A stretch of DNA of 64,000 nucleotides from Sporosarcina jiandibaonis (GTDB lineage Bacteria; Bacillota; Bacilli; Bacillales_A; Planococcaceae). This document shows positions 46,278 through 55,512 of the stretch, one piece after another. The notes beneath the pieces were generated by a model, which did no database searches, was not told where the DNA came from, and worked only from the letters and a program-made list of their open reading frames with translations. Both the position numbers and the translations under genes were made by a program. Position 1 is the first letter of the stretch. The number at the start of each line of letters is the position of its first letter. The stretch spans positions 310,001 through 374,000 of the forward strand of contig NZ_JAAOIY010000001.1 in NCBI RefSeq assembly GCF_013184495.1, in the 5' to 3' direction.

Positions 46278-47024
46278 TTAATCGCTAAGTGACAAAGAAA
46301 CATTCCCGACAGCTACCGTCAACTTGACGTTAGGCCCCCCGATTCCAATAGAACCGCCCGCTTCGTTCGGTAGGTTGATCGTTTTATTCCCGACACTGTT
46401 GTTTATGTCCGTTTGGAGAGCAAGCGGCGCTTCTTTCGTTTTCACGGCAATATTCCCGACTTCCGTTTTCGCTTGAATGTTATTCGCGATGCTTTGCAAA
46501 CTAATCGTAATGTCCCCGACCTCCGACTGGGCATTGATCACGCCGCCTATTCCGATTAAGTTGATATTCCCGACGTTTGTAGTTGTTTGCGATTCATTGG
46601 CATAGATTGAATCGACATAAATGTTCGCAACATCGGCGTGTACAAGAAGCCGATCATATTGTTTAGTCGGCAACTCTACCAAAATGGTATAACCATCAGA
46701 TAATTTTCGGAAGGAGAGAAATCTGGATTTTGTTTTCGCTTTTATGATTACTTCGCCGTTTTTTTCTTTTAAAGTCAGCTTGAACTTTTTCGACGGTTTC
46801 TTCGTCGTTTTTCCTTCTAGTTGCACTCGTATGTCATGCCCATCATGCGGTGCGATTTGAATGTCGCCTATGTCCGTGGACACATCCACATTTACAATAT
46901 GATCAGCGGCAATAGATTTGCTTAGCTCATCTTTGGATCCTCCGAATAAGAACAGCAAGAATTTAATCACGATAATAATTCCAATAAGGATAACCGCGAT
47001 GCGCATGATTTGGTTCAAACTCAT
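46278..47024 (-). CDS. DUF4097 family protein (second copy)
   Basis: About 248 residues: a membrane helix at residues 6-27 (RIAVILIGIIIVIKFLLFLF), then the DUF4097 beta-ladder with VGNINLIG, VGDITISL, VGNIAVKT and VGNVSLSL. The turns here are VGN/VGD instead of the DNG turns of the copy at 6.4 kb, so the paralogues are well diverged. AAAGGGGAAAACAAA precedes ATG 47024. It is downstream of the DUF4349 lipoprotein gene and likely cotranscribed. Confidence 0.8.
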   Translation of the reverse strand: MSLNQIMRIAVILIGIIIVIKFLLFLFGGSKDELSKSIAADHIVNVDVSTDIGDIQIAPHDGHDIRVQLEGKTTKKPSKKFKLTLKEKNGEVIIKAKTKSRFLSFRKLSDGYTILVELPTKQYDRLLVHADVANIYVDSIYANESQTTTNVGNINLIGIGGVINAQSEVGDITISLQSIANNIQAKTEVGNIAVKTKEAPLALQTDINNSVGNKTINLPNEAGGSIGIGGPNVKLTVAVGNVSLSLSD

Positions 47025-47106
47025 TTTGTTTTCCCCTTTATTAGACTTATCGTTAGACCTTACCATTCTATTCACGAATGTCCGATAAAATAGCGGAATT
47101 TCAAAT

Positions 47107-48042
47107 TTACTTGACTCGTTTTCGAATAAAGGCTAAATAAACGCCCAAACCAATCAAAAGTAAAAGAATGAAAATCGGCAAATTTCCAATGATGAAAACG
47201 ATTAAACCTGAAGCAGCTGCAAGTAAAAAGTTCGTGCTCGTCGCAAGTTGTTTTTTCGTTTTATCCCAAGTATCCAAGTCTTTATTATCTAGGCCAGGTA
47301 CAATAACGCGATTTTCAAACATCGAAATTTCAACTGTCGAATAAGATGTTTGGTTTTCTAAATAATTCATTTTCCCGACAATTACTTCAATCTCTTCTTG
47401 GATGATGGCTAGATCAGATGATATTTTCAATAAATCCGCCGTCTTTTCCGCATCGCCCATAAAATCAAGCAATCTCGCCTCAACGGCACGTTTTGATTTA
47501 ACTCTTGATTTCAAATCAACGTATTCTTCTGTCACATCTTGACCGGTTACCGTGCGTCCTAGAATTTCAGCCGCTTCTCCTTCAGTAGCTGTCAAAAACT
47601 TTTGGAAATGTTTTTCTGGAATTCGAACTGTGATGTTTCCGCTAACCGATTCATCGTCATCCCGGTATATGTTAGACTCCACGATGTATCCGCCGTATTC
47701 ATTTACTTTTTTCTCTATATTTTGCTCGGCTTTATCAAAGTCTTTTACATTCAGTTGCAGTTGTGCTTGGTGAATAATCATCCGATTCGTTGAAGTTTCG
47801 CTAACTACTTTTCCATCGTCTGTTTCGCTTTCTGTTTCAGCATCTGCAGCGGACTCGTCGCGCTCTGCCTCTGAACTATCCTGGTCGACAGCCATATCAT
47901 TTGAAAGAGATGATTCAGTGGATGATTCATATTTCCCTGCCGATTCCCCCTTATCTTCTTTCATTGAATCATTAGAGCTACAAGCTGTCATAAAGATAAA
48001 AACACTGGCTATTAACCACGGCCGCAAAACTTTTTTCTTCAT
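47107..48042 (-). CDS. DUF4349 lipoprotein
   Basis: A 311-residue lipoprotein: signal peptide with lipobox ending TAC followed by SSND, an acidic Ser/Glu-rich linker to about residue 85, the DUF4349 domain with HQAQLQLNVKDFDKAEQNIE and YVDLKSRVKSKRAVEARLLD, a coiled-coil segment and a C-terminal membrane helix followed by AFIRKRVK. Held at both ends, it could span or sense the envelope. GAGGAGGG is spaced for ATG 48042. Confidence 0.88.
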   Translation of the reverse strand: MKKKVLRPWLIASVFIFMTACSSNDSMKEDKGESAGKYESSTESSLSNDMAVDQDSSEAERDESAADAETESETDDGKVVSETSTNRMIIHQAQLQLNVKDFDKAEQNIEKKVNEYGGYIVESNIYRDDDESVSGNITVRIPEKHFQKFLTATEGEAAEILGRTVTGQDVTEEYVDLKSRVKSKRAVEARLLDFMGDAEKTADLLKISSDLAIIQEEIEVIVGKMNYLENQTSYSTVEISMFENRVIVPGLDNKDLDTWDKTKKQLATSTNFLLAAASGLIVFIIGNLPIFILLLLIGLGVYLAFIRKRVK

Positions 48043-48195
48043 GGATTTCCCTCCTCGTCTCATTAATGAAGTAGACGGTAAATTTCAGAAATAGTTACAA
48101 CCTCCTAAAAATGAAACCAAAAATAGATTTGAACGTATTATGATATAATGACATTAGCTTATTTATGAATGGAAACTACTAGGAGGGCGAAGAAT

Positions 48196-49341
48196 ATGGG
48201 ACTTTTCGGATTCTTTAAAAGTCAATTTATAGAAGTTATCGAATGGACAGACAGTAATACAAATACAATGGTTTACAGATTTCCGGTTCAAAATAATGAA
48301 ATTAAAATGGGTGCGGAATTAACTGTCAGGGAATCGCAAGTGGCAATCTTTGTAAATGAAGGTGAAATTGCCGATGTGTTTGGTCCAGGCAGGCATCAAT
48401 TATGGACGCAAAACATGCCGATTTTAACGAAGTTGAAGTCGTGGAAAACCGGTTTTAACTCTCCGTTTAAAGCAGAGGTATACTTTGTAAATACGAAACA
48501 ATTCGTTAATCAAAAATGGGGTACGTCGAATCCGATTATGATGAGAGATCCCGAATTCGGGATGATTCGTTTACGAGGATATGGCATCTATTCTTATCGC
48601 GTTTCAGAACCGACTGTCTTTTTGAAAGAATTATTCGGAACGAATGCTTCATATGATACGAGCAGCATTGAAAATCAGTTAAAAAAGATGATCATCTCCG
48701 GTCTGACGGATCTATTTGCAGAATCAAAAATCGCCGCTCTAGATTTGGCCATGTTCTATGACGAGTTAAGTACACAAGGTAAAGAAAAAATGCAAGAGCG
48801 CTTCAGCGCGTTTGGATTTGAAATCACTTCCCTGTACATCGAAAACTTGTCATTGCCAAAAGAAGTCGAAGAAGCAATGGACAAACGAACGTCCATGGGC
48901 GTTCTCGGGAACCTTGGACAATATCAGCAATACCAAGCGGCTGAAGCACTTCGGGACGCTGCGAAAAATGAAGGCGGCGGACTGGCAGGAGCAGGTGCCG
49001 GACTCGGAGCAGGTGCTGCACTTGGCGGCGTCATGGCAAATGCATTTTCAGGCAATCAACAACAAAATGCAGCGCAATCATCAACTCCGGGGTCCGAGAA
49101 AATAAATTGTCCGCATTGTGATGCGCTAGTCAATAAAAACGCTAAATTCTGCGGGGAATGCGGTAAAGCAGTGCAAAAGAAAAAGGTTCCATGCGTGAAT
49201 TGTAAAACGGAAATAAATGAAGATGCAAAGTTCTGCGGAGAATGCGGAGCAAACCAACTTTCCAAAAAAACTTGCGAAAAATGCGGGAAAGAAAATAATC
49301 CGAATTCGAAGTTTTGCGGGGAATGCGGAGAAACGCTATAA
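48196..49341 (+). CDS. SPFH/virion-core-like protein with three zinc ribbons (YdjI-like)
   Basis: About 381 residues. The N-terminal SPFH-type domain (GLFGFFKSQFIEVIEWTD, VFGPGRHQLWT, then a helical arm) is followed from about residue 265 by an alanine/glycine-rich linker and three zinc ribbons, each CxxC...KFCGECG. B. subtilis YdjI, which recruits PspA to the membrane with YdjG/YdjH, has the same core. AGGAGGGCG is spaced for ATG 48196. It is paired with the YdjG-like gene; no pspA is adjacent. Confidence 0.85.
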   Translation: MGLFGFFKSQFIEVIEWTDSNTNTMVYRFPVQNNEIKMGAELTVRESQVAIFVNEGEIADVFGPGRHQLWTQNMPILTKLKSWKTGFNSPFKAEVYFVNTKQFVNQKWGTSNPIMMRDPEFGMIRLRGYGIYSYRVSEPTVFLKELFGTNASYDTSSIENQLKKMIISGLTDLFAESKIAALDLAMFYDELSTQGKEKMQERFSAFGFEITSLYIENLSLPKEVEEAMDKRTSMGVLGNLGQYQQYQAAEALRDAAKNEGGGLAGAGAGLGAGAALGGVMANAFSGNQQQNAAQSSTPGSEKINCPHCDALVNKNAKFCGECGKAVQKKKVPCVNCKTEINEDAKFCGECGANQLSKKTCEKCGKENNPNSKFCGECGETL

Positions 49342-49362
49342 CAGTGAAGAAGAGGTGAGCTC

Positions 49363-50484
49363 GTGACAAGCTTGGAAAACAACGAACAGCCAGAATCAGT
49401 AAAGATTGAACAAACAGAAGTAAATCAATGCTCTTCTTGTGGCGGGAATACAGTTTTTGACCCTTCTAGCGGAGCTCTTAAATGCCCTTTTTGCGGAAAT
49501 GAAAAAGAAATTGAAAAAACACAAGAAAATGCAATTGAACATAGCTTTTTACAAGCGCTAGAAAAAGATGACCATAGTTGGGATGATGAAAAACGCGTTT
49601 TTAAATGTGAGAACTGCGGTGCGGAAACGGTATTAGATAAAGACAAAGTAGCTGATTTTTGCACATTTTGCGGCTCGTCTCACATATCTACAAGTGAAAA
49701 TCATGCGGGGATTAAACCCGCGTTAGTCCTTCCCTTTCAAGTGCCGCAAGAGGAAGCGATCGAGAAATTCAAAGGTTGGATCAATAAGCGTTATTTCGCT
49801 CCTTCTTCACTGAAAAAGTCTTATCAATTAAGTAAAATTACCGGGGCCTATCTTCCCTATTGGACATTCGACTCGAAAACGCGTTCAAACTTTGTCGTTC
49901 GGATCGGTACCTATTATTATGTCATGGTCACTAGGACAGTCGTTGAAGACGGGAAAACTAGGCAAGTAACTGAACAAGTGCGGAAAATTAGATGGAGGAC
50001 AGAGCACGGCCGGTACAATGAGTTTTTTGATGATGTACTAGTAAAAGCCTCGCGGAATGTTGCCAGCGATCTTATTCATAAAATCGAACCTTTTCAATTG
50101 AACGCCCTGGTTGACTATAAATCTCAGTTTCTATCCGGATTCTTGGCGGAAAGATATTCAATTCCGTTGAAAGAAGGTTGGAATGGTGCCAAAGCGATTA
50201 TTGACAGGCGGATTACAAATGGAATCGAACGACAAGTTCATGGAGACGTTGTGCAAGTTGTAAGCGTCTCTACCAATTACGATAACATTACGTATAAGCA
50301 TATTTTATTGCCCATCTGGATTTCATCGTTTCATTTCAATAATAAGGTTTACCGATTCTTAGTGAACGGGCAGACCGGAAAAGTCAGTGGAAACGCTCCA
50401 ATAAGTGCTCTGAAAGTAACGATTGTCTCGTTAGTCGCTATTATGATTATTGCTATTATTGTTATTTCCTTTGGTGGTCAATGA
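49363..50484 (+). CDS. Zinc-ribbon membrane protein (YdjG-like)
   Basis: A 373-residue protein with two N-terminal zinc ribbons (CSSCGGN...CPFCGNEKE and CENCGAE...CTFCGSSHI, residues about 22-110), a beta-rich middle (FQVPQEEAIEKFKGWINKRY, TGAYLPYWTFDSKTRSNF) and one C-terminal membrane helix (about 348-369). It resembles YdjG of the B. subtilis ydjFGHI operon. GTG start after AGAGGTGAGCTC. Together with the preceding gene it probably forms a membrane-stress complex. Confidence 0.82.
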   Translation: MTSLENNEQPESVKIEQTEVNQCSSCGGNTVFDPSSGALKCPFCGNEKEIEKTQENAIEHSFLQALEKDDHSWDDEKRVFKCENCGAETVLDKDKVADFCTFCGSSHISTSENHAGIKPALVLPFQVPQEEAIEKFKGWINKRYFAPSSLKKSYQLSKITGAYLPYWTFDSKTRSNFVVRIGTYYYVMVTRTVVEDGKTRQVTEQVRKIRWRTEHGRYNEFFDDVLVKASRNVASDLIHKIEPFQLNALVDYKSQFLSGFLAERYSIPLKEGWNGAKAIIDRRITNGIERQVHGDVVQVVSVSTNYDNITYKHILLPIWISSFHFNNKVYRFLVNGQTGKVSGNAPISALKVTIVSLVAIMIIAIIVISFGGQ

Positions 50485-50495
50485 TTAGGCAAGGA

Positions 50496-50533
50496 GAAAT
50501 GGTCTGGAGGTCGCCCTCTTGACCATTTTCTTA
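50496..50533 (+). terminator. Terminator of the YdjI/YdjG-like pair
   Basis: GAAATGGTC and GACCATTTTC form the outer stem with an inner GAGG/CCTC pairing, followed by TTATTTC. Confidence 0.75.
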
Positions 50534-50653
50534 TTTCAAAGAATGGTTAGCGCCCTATTCGGTAAAATACGTTTGTACAGGTCTTTATAGTAGAAAATGA
50601 TATAGTTGAGAGGAAGCATAACTATTTTTCATGCAAGATTAGGAGAGAATTCG

Positions 50654-51304
50654 ATGGATAGAAAAGAAAAACAATTAATTGATTACTACTACAAAAAGTT
50701 TTCCGAAAGAAGTTTTGATGAAAAAGATGTGTATAGTTTTTTAATGGTTATTAAAGAAGATACGAGCGATATTAAAGTAATTAAAGAACTTGCAGATTTC
50801 ATTGCACATAGAGAGAAAAGTACAGGTTACGCAAAGGAATACCTGGATGAATGTAAAGAAATCATTAATAATCTAGGAAAAGAAAAGAACCGTAGAAAAA
50901 TCGAGAATATCTTCTCATTTAAAGAAATCAGAAACGGTTTCAATGCTTTATTTCAAATACTTGGCTTCGAAAAGTTACCATTAGACATCATCAATGATTT
51001 TATTATCTGCATTATTTCATTACTGCAGGACGTAAAAATCGTTTCTGGAAGCTTAAACAAAGAAGTCGGGCATCTAAGCTTTGCTGCTTCTAGCAAAGAG
51101 CTATTTTTGATGGGCAATATGACGATTCGTAACCAAGGTCGATTTATGCCCGTTACATTTCCTGTATTATCCGTAAAAAATATATACGAAGAAATAACAC
51201 CCCAAGATAAAAATGATACGCCCTATCTCTTTGATCATGAACTCATTGAAGTGATAAATATAAACCAAAAGTTGGCCATAACGTTTCCTGAAATGAAAGC
51301 CTAA
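50654..51304 (+). CDS. Conserved-looking protein of unknown function (216 aa)
   Basis: A soluble, charged 216-residue protein: a helical first half (MDRKEKQLIDYYYKKFSERS through about residue 100) and a second half of mixed helices and strands (GHLSFAASSKELFLMGNMTI, FMPVTFPVLSVKNIYEEIT). There are no recognisable motifs and no signal peptide. AGGAGAG is six bases before ATG 50654; the frame opens at 50606. It stands alone before a repeat-bearing terminator. I do not recognise the family. Confidence 0.6.
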   Translation: MDRKEKQLIDYYYKKFSERSFDEKDVYSFLMVIKEDTSDIKVIKELADFIAHREKSTGYAKEYLDECKEIINNLGKEKNRRKIENIFSFKEIRNGFNALFQILGFEKLPLDIINDFIICIISLLQDVKIVSGSLNKEVGHLSFAASSKELFLMGNMTIRNQGRFMPVTFPVLSVKNIYEEITPQDKNDTPYLFDHELIEVININQKLAITFPEMKA

Positions 51305-51314
51305 ATAATAATGA

Positions 51315-51381
51315 AACCAGCCGTGAGGAAGAATGCAGTTCAATTCTTCTCCGATGATTAATCGGCTGGTTTTATTTTTTC
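51315..51381 (+). terminator. Terminator whose loop carries a 27-bp-type repeat
   Basis: AACCAGCCG (51315-51323) and CGGCTGGTT (51363-51371) form a perfect 9-bp stem followed by TTATTTTTTC. The 39-base interval between the arms holds a hairpin repeat. Confidence 0.8.
51325..51352. repeat. Dispersed copy of the 27-bp hairpin repeat
   Basis: GAGGAAGAATGCAGTTCAAT at the start and CTTCTCC at the end form the reverse complement of the unit found three times at 14478-14558 (closest to the third). The GAAGAAT/ATTCTTC arms are retained. Confidence 0.8.
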
Positions 51382-52124
51382 ATAAAAAAGTTGCGCCCTA
51401 ATCGCTCGACAAGCGTTGGTGCAAGCGCGTGAAGTTTACTTGTAATCCCCATATACCAAGGCTGATTCACTTCTCTTACAGGTTTTTCAATCGATTGCAT
51501 CACTGAATCGACTACTGTTCCTACGGTCAGTAAATGTTTACTTAACGATTTACGGTAATTTCCAGTCTCATCGGCGAGATCTAGGAATGGCGTATCGATT
51601 GGACCTGGGTTAATTGTAGTAACGTGAATGCCAAATGGTGCAACTTCCATACGCAGTGCATTTGCATACCCTAATAGTGCATGTTTTGACGCTGCGTAGA
51701 CAGAGGCTTTCGGAGTCGCGACTTTTCCCGCTTGCGAACCAAGATAAATCAAATGGCCGCTTTTACGTGCCATCATGTCCGGCAGTAGGCGTTTTGTCAG
51801 TTCGATTGGTGCCACGACGTTGATATCCATTGTTTTACGTGTTGTTTCGTCGGAAAGTTCATGCGCGTATTGGAACGTACCGACTCCTGCGGAGAAAATA
51901 ACAACGTCTGGCGAGCCAATTTTCTTCATGACAAAATCAAGGCCTTCTTTTTCAGATAAATCGGCCGGTATCGTATGTGCACCTTCATTTTGCAATGTCC
52001 ATAAAATATCCGTGGCTCTTCCTGTTGCCCAGACTTCATGCCCTTCTTTCACCAATCGTTTGGTCAGTGCATGCCCCACTCCGCTTGTTGCGCCTGTGAT
52101 TAGGAAAGATTTACGCTTTTTCAT
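51372..52124 (-). CDS. Short-chain dehydrogenase (YqjQ-like)
   Basis: A 250-residue SDR oxidoreductase. The nucleotide loop is TGATSGVGHAL (TGxxxGxG), and the catalytic set is Ser in YLGSQAG and the YAASK tyrosine/lysine (about residues 152-156). Its ATG lies inside the metallo-beta-lactamase gene (14-bp overlap), so the two are coupled. The order matches B. subtilis yqjP-yqjQ. Substrate unknown. Confidence 0.9.
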   Translation of the reverse strand: MKKRKSFLITGATSGVGHALTKRLVKEGHEVWATGRATDILWTLQNEGAHTIPADLSEKEGLDFVMKKIGSPDVVIFSAGVGTFQYAHELSDETTRKTMDINVVAPIELTKRLLPDMMARKSGHLIYLGSQAGKVATPKASVYAASKHALLGYANALRMEVAPFGIHVTTINPGPIDTPFLDLADETGNYRKSLSKHLLTVGTVVDSVMQSIEKPVREVNQPWYMGITSKLHALAPTLVERLGRNFFMKK

Positions 52125-53052
52125 AATACAAAATACCACTTTCATCTCGAGTTTCGCGGACAAGTTCCTTGTCGACAAGGTAGTCAGCATGTCCGATTGT
52201 TACAGATAATGTGAGCCCGAGTTCTTTTTCGTATACAGTCGGGAATAGCACTTTATTTAATTCGAAAATCGTACGTCCATTATCCATCATGGCAAGGACT
52301 TTCATGGCACGTTCCCGTTGTTTTTCAAGTCTTGCTTTAATTAGCGAATGCGCATTTCTGACTTCGTCCCCATGGCCCGGGTAAATCACTTCAACGGGAA
52401 GCGTCAGAATTCTTTTTAAGGATTCATTGTACTGAAGCAATGAACGCGGGCGCTTATCTTTTGGATCTAACGGCGGTTCAATAAGTGGATTTGATACAAC
52501 TTCCGGAAGTACAAGGTCGCCGCCAATCACCTGGCGCGTGTTTTCATTCCAAAATACATGATGACTTTGCGCATGTCCCAATGTTTCAAGAGCTGTCCAA
52601 CCAGGATGTCCCGGTAGCGCATCTCCTTCTGTCAGTATTTTATCTAACGGCCTGTCTCCCATGAGGGCAACAGATCTTTTCATCTTTTTCACCCAACCTA
52701 AATATTCATCGGGTACACCTTCTTCGATAAGGCAATCAAGGTAAAACTTATCGTGATAATTAAAAAAAGCTTCATCTCGCTTTAACCATAAATTATTGTA
52801 TGGATGCCCGAGCACTGTTGCGTTATCAAATGCATCAATCCATCCCGCATGATCAGGGTGATGGTGAGTTAAGAAAACCTGCTCAATATCAGAGAATGCA
52901 TAACCTGCCTCTTTCAATCCATGCTTGAGCGCTTCATATGCTTCCGGTGTTTTTGGTCCCGCGTCAATGAGTGATAACGCATCCCCTTTCACGAGAAACG
53001 CGTTTACATCCCCAACAGCAAATGGTGTGGGGATACTAATTTTATGTATCAT
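52111..53052 (-). CDS. Metallo-beta-lactamase fold hydrolase (YqjP-like)
   Basis: About 313 residues. The metal site is FLTHHHPDHAGWIDAF, with further ligand positions in TLGHAQSHHVFW and YPGHGDEV. A C-terminal helical domain of about 80 residues (LIKARLEKQRERAMKVLAMM) is typical of the LACTB2-like subgroup. AAGGAG is nine bases before ATG 53052; the frame opens at 53070. It is coupled to the SDR gene. Confidence 0.88.
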   Translation of the reverse strand: MIHKISIPTPFAVGDVNAFLVKGDALSLIDAGPKTPEAYEALKHGLKEAGYAFSDIEQVFLTHHHPDHAGWIDAFDNATVLGHPYNNLWLKRDEAFFNYHDKFYLDCLIEEGVPDEYLGWVKKMKRSVALMGDRPLDKILTEGDALPGHPGWTALETLGHAQSHHVFWNENTRQVIGGDLVLPEVVSNPLIEPPLDPKDKRPRSLLQYNESLKRILTLPVEVIYPGHGDEVRNAHSLIKARLEKQRERAMKVLAMMDNGRTIFELNKVLFPTVYEKELGLTLSVTIGHADYLVDKELVRETRDESGILYYEKA

Positions 53053-53204
53053 ATGAAAAATCTCCTTCATGTAATGAATAGGTATTCAGTTCATTGTACA
53101 TCTTTTGGAAGGTGAGGTCATCCTTTCTTTAAGTTGAATTAATATTTTTTTTGGAGTTGACATTCCTTGAATGGCATGCAATAATCAGACTAATTCAGAA
53201 CATG

Positions 53205-53440
53205 CAAGCTTTGACGAAGACGAGTAGTTATGGTGATGGAGACAAGAAAAATGTGGCCATCGGCTGAAAGCCGCATATCCCTCTCCCATCTCGAACCTCC
53301 TTCCGAGCTGTTGTGGAAACACGACCGTCTCCAACGCGTTAAGATGGAAACAAGTAGTGCCGTAAATTCGGCAAATCTAGGTGGTACCGCGGAAACATGC
53401 GTTTTCGTCCTTTCAGTAGGATGAGAACGCATTTTTTTAT
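53205..53440 (+). promoter_or_regulatory. T-box leader, probable proline specifier
   Basis: The hallmark AGGTGGTACCGCGG lies at 53379-53392 and is followed by a terminator stem (ATGCGTT...GTCC with GGAT...AACGCAT, 53397-53430) and seven T residues. The stem I start GACGAAGACGAGTAG is at about 53212-53226. The likely specifier is CCT at 53296-53298 within TCGAACCTCC, a proline codon. The TGGT bulge would pair with ACCA, which suits a tRNA with discriminator A such as tRNA-Pro. It controls the proline biosynthesis gene that follows. Confidence 0.92.
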
Positions 53441-53480
53441 TGGCTTTATTGATTTTATTGAAATGAAAGAGGCGATTTTT

Positions 53481-54290
53481 TTGGAAAAGATTATATTTGT
53501 AGGTGCAGGTTCGATGGCGGAAGCAATTATCGGCGGGATTATAGAGCAAGGCGCAGTCCAACCTCAAGATGTGTTTGTAATGAATAAATCTGATGATGAT
53601 AGATTGAATTCTTTGCAAAAGAAATATGGCGTGTCGATTGTTTGTCGGGAGAAAAAAGCATTCGAAAACGCGGATCTTGTAGTACTTGCGACGAAGCCGA
53701 AAGATATTCAGCAAGCAATGGCGGACATCTATCCTTTAATAAATAAAAATGCCGCTGTTTTATCTGTAATCGCCGGGGTTTCCATTAACACGATTGAAAA
53801 CGGTCTCGGAAATAGGCCCATTGCGAGATCGATGCCGAACACATCGGCAACGATTGGAAAATCAGCAACCGGTATAGCAATGAACGCAGCTGTGGATGAA
53901 AATATGAGAAAACAGCTTCTAGGTTTATTGGAATCGATTGGATTAGTGAAAGAAGTGGAAGAAGATGATTTACATGCGGTAACGGCCCTTTCCGGAAGTG
54001 GCCCGGCCTATGTCTATTTCTTGGCGGAGGCGCTTGAAGAAGCTGCGTTAAGTAAAGGTCTGACAAAAGATGTGGCACGTTCGCTCATCATTCAAACGCT
54101 CGAAGGTGCCGCCGCAATGATGAAAGAAACTGGAACGGAACCAGCTGAACTCCGGGAAAACGTGACGAGTCCAGGCGGCACGACTGCAGCCGGGCTACAG
54201 GCATTGGAAAATCGTTTATTTAAAGAAACGATTTCGGAGTGTATTGAAAAAGCAACGGCACGGTCGCGTGAACTGGGTGCACAAAATTAA
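53481..54290 (+). CDS. proI: Pyrroline-5-carboxylate reductase
   Basis: This enzyme makes proline from pyrroline-5-carboxylate with NAD(P)H. The 269-residue protein has the Rossmann loop IFVGAGSMAEAIIGG at the start and the family signature ALSGSGPAYVYFLAEALEEA plus TSPGGTTAAGLQAL. AAAGAGG is nine bases before TTG 53481; longer frames run back into the T-box terminator. The neighbourhood (yqjP, yqjQ, namA) equals that of B. subtilis proI, which is also T-box controlled. Confidence 0.93.
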   Translation: MEKIIFVGAGSMAEAIIGGIIEQGAVQPQDVFVMNKSDDDRLNSLQKKYGVSIVCREKKAFENADLVVLATKPKDIQQAMADIYPLINKNAAVLSVIAGVSINTIENGLGNRPIARSMPNTSATIGKSATGIAMNAAVDENMRKQLLGLLESIGLVKEVEEDDLHAVTALSGSGPAYVYFLAEALEEAALSKGLTKDVARSLIIQTLEGAAAMMKETGTEPAELRENVTSPGGTTAAGLQALENRLFKETISECIEKATARSRELGAQN

Positions 54291-54425
54291 TACTTAAAAC
54301 TGTATTTTTAATGAGAAAGTTGCTTACTTTCGTCAAAACTGATGCATTTAGCTAAGCACCTATACAGCCTCGAACATTACCTTTTTGCTATACTAATAGA
54401 AGAATTAATTTGGGAGGTTATATAT

Positions 54426-55445
54426 TTGGCTAAGTTATTTGAACCCTTCACAATACGCGATGTCGAATTTAAAAACCGTATTGTGATGTCCCCGATGTGC
54501 ATGTATTCGAGTCATCATGACGACGGCATGATTGAAGACTGGCATAAGACTCATTATGCAACGCGCGCTGTCGGGCAAGTCGGGCTTATTATTGTGGAAG
54601 CGACGGCTGTTCAACCAGAAGGACGCATATCCGCGCAAGATCTTGGCATTTGGAGTGATGATCATATCGAAGGCCTAGCGGAAACAGTTCGACTTATGAA
54701 ACAACACGGCTCAAAAACAGGTATTCAACTTGCCCATGCCGGTCGGAAAGCAACTGTTGAAGGTAATATATTTGCACCGTCCCCAATTGCATTCAACGAT
54801 TCCTATAAAACACCTGTAGAAATGACGACAGACGATATCCTGGAAACGATTCAAGCATTTAAAGACGGAGCGATCCGGGCGAAGAAAGCTGGATTCGATG
54901 TCATTGAACTGCACGGGGCACATGGTTATCTGATCAATGAGTTTTTATCTCCTTTATCGAATAAACGGACAGATGAATATGGTGGGTCGAATGAAAATCG
55001 ATACCGCATTTTACGTGAAATCATCGATGAAGTGCGTTCAGTTTGGGAGGGACCTTTATTCGTCCGGATTTCCGCACATGATTACACCCAAGGCGGCATG
55101 ACACCGGAAGCTTATATTGAAATGGCAAAGTGGATGAATGCGCAAGGTGTTGATTTAATTGATGTGAGTTCCGGTGCAGTGGTTCCCGCAAGAATCGATG
55201 CTTATCCGGGTTATCAAGTGAAGTTTTCAGAAACAATCAAAGAAGGCGCAGACATTGCAACTGGGGCTGTCGGTCTAATCACTACTGGTATCCAGGCAGA
55301 AGAAATCTTGAAAAACAACCGAGCCGATATGATTTTACTGGCCCGTGAATTATTACGTGATCCTTATTGGGCATATACGGCAGCGAATGAACTCAATGTT
55401 AAAATTGAAGTGCCAAAACAATACGAACGCGGCTGGATATTTTAA
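54426..55445 (+). CDS. namA: NADPH dehydrogenase, old yellow enzyme family
   Basis: An FMN-dependent ene-reductase of 339 residues, equal to YqjM (338). MSPMCMYSS places Cys25 and Tyr27 as in the YqjM class, whose cysteine tunes the flavin; [19 protein letters not shown] holds the substrate-binding histidines. GGGAGG precedes TTG 54426 by about nine bases; the longest frame starts at 54342 but has no support. It probably serves detoxification of unsaturated carbonyls. Confidence 0.94.
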   Translation: MAKLFEPFTIRDVEFKNRIVMSPMCMYSSHHDDGMIEDWHKTHYATRAVGQVGLIIVEATAVQPEGRISAQDLGIWSDDHIEGLAETVRLMKQHGSKTGIQLAHAGRKATVEGNIFAPSPIAFNDSYKTPVEMTTDDILETIQAFKDGAIRAKKAGFDVIELHGAHGYLINEFLSPLSNKRTDEYGGSNENRYRILREIIDEVRSVWEGPLFVRISAHDYTQGGMTPEAYIEMAKWMNAQGVDLIDVSSGAVVPARIDAYPGYQVKFSETIKEGADIATGAVGLITTGIQAEEILKNNRADMILLARELLRDPYWAYTAANELNVKIEVPKQYERGWIF

Positions 55446-55467
55446 CTTTAGACAGCCCACGATAAAG

Positions 55468-55512
55468 GTAAACCCACGAAAAGACAAATTTTTCGTGGGT
55501 TTACTTATTTAC
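55468..55512. terminator. Bidirectional terminator between namA and rnz
   Basis: GTAAACCCACGAAAA and TTTTTCGTGGGTTTAC form a long perfect stem around a short loop. Confidence 0.92.

Noticed and set aside
53190..53714. 174-codon minus-strand frame across the T-box
   Set aside because: It is antisense to the T-box leader and proI and lacks a ribosome site.
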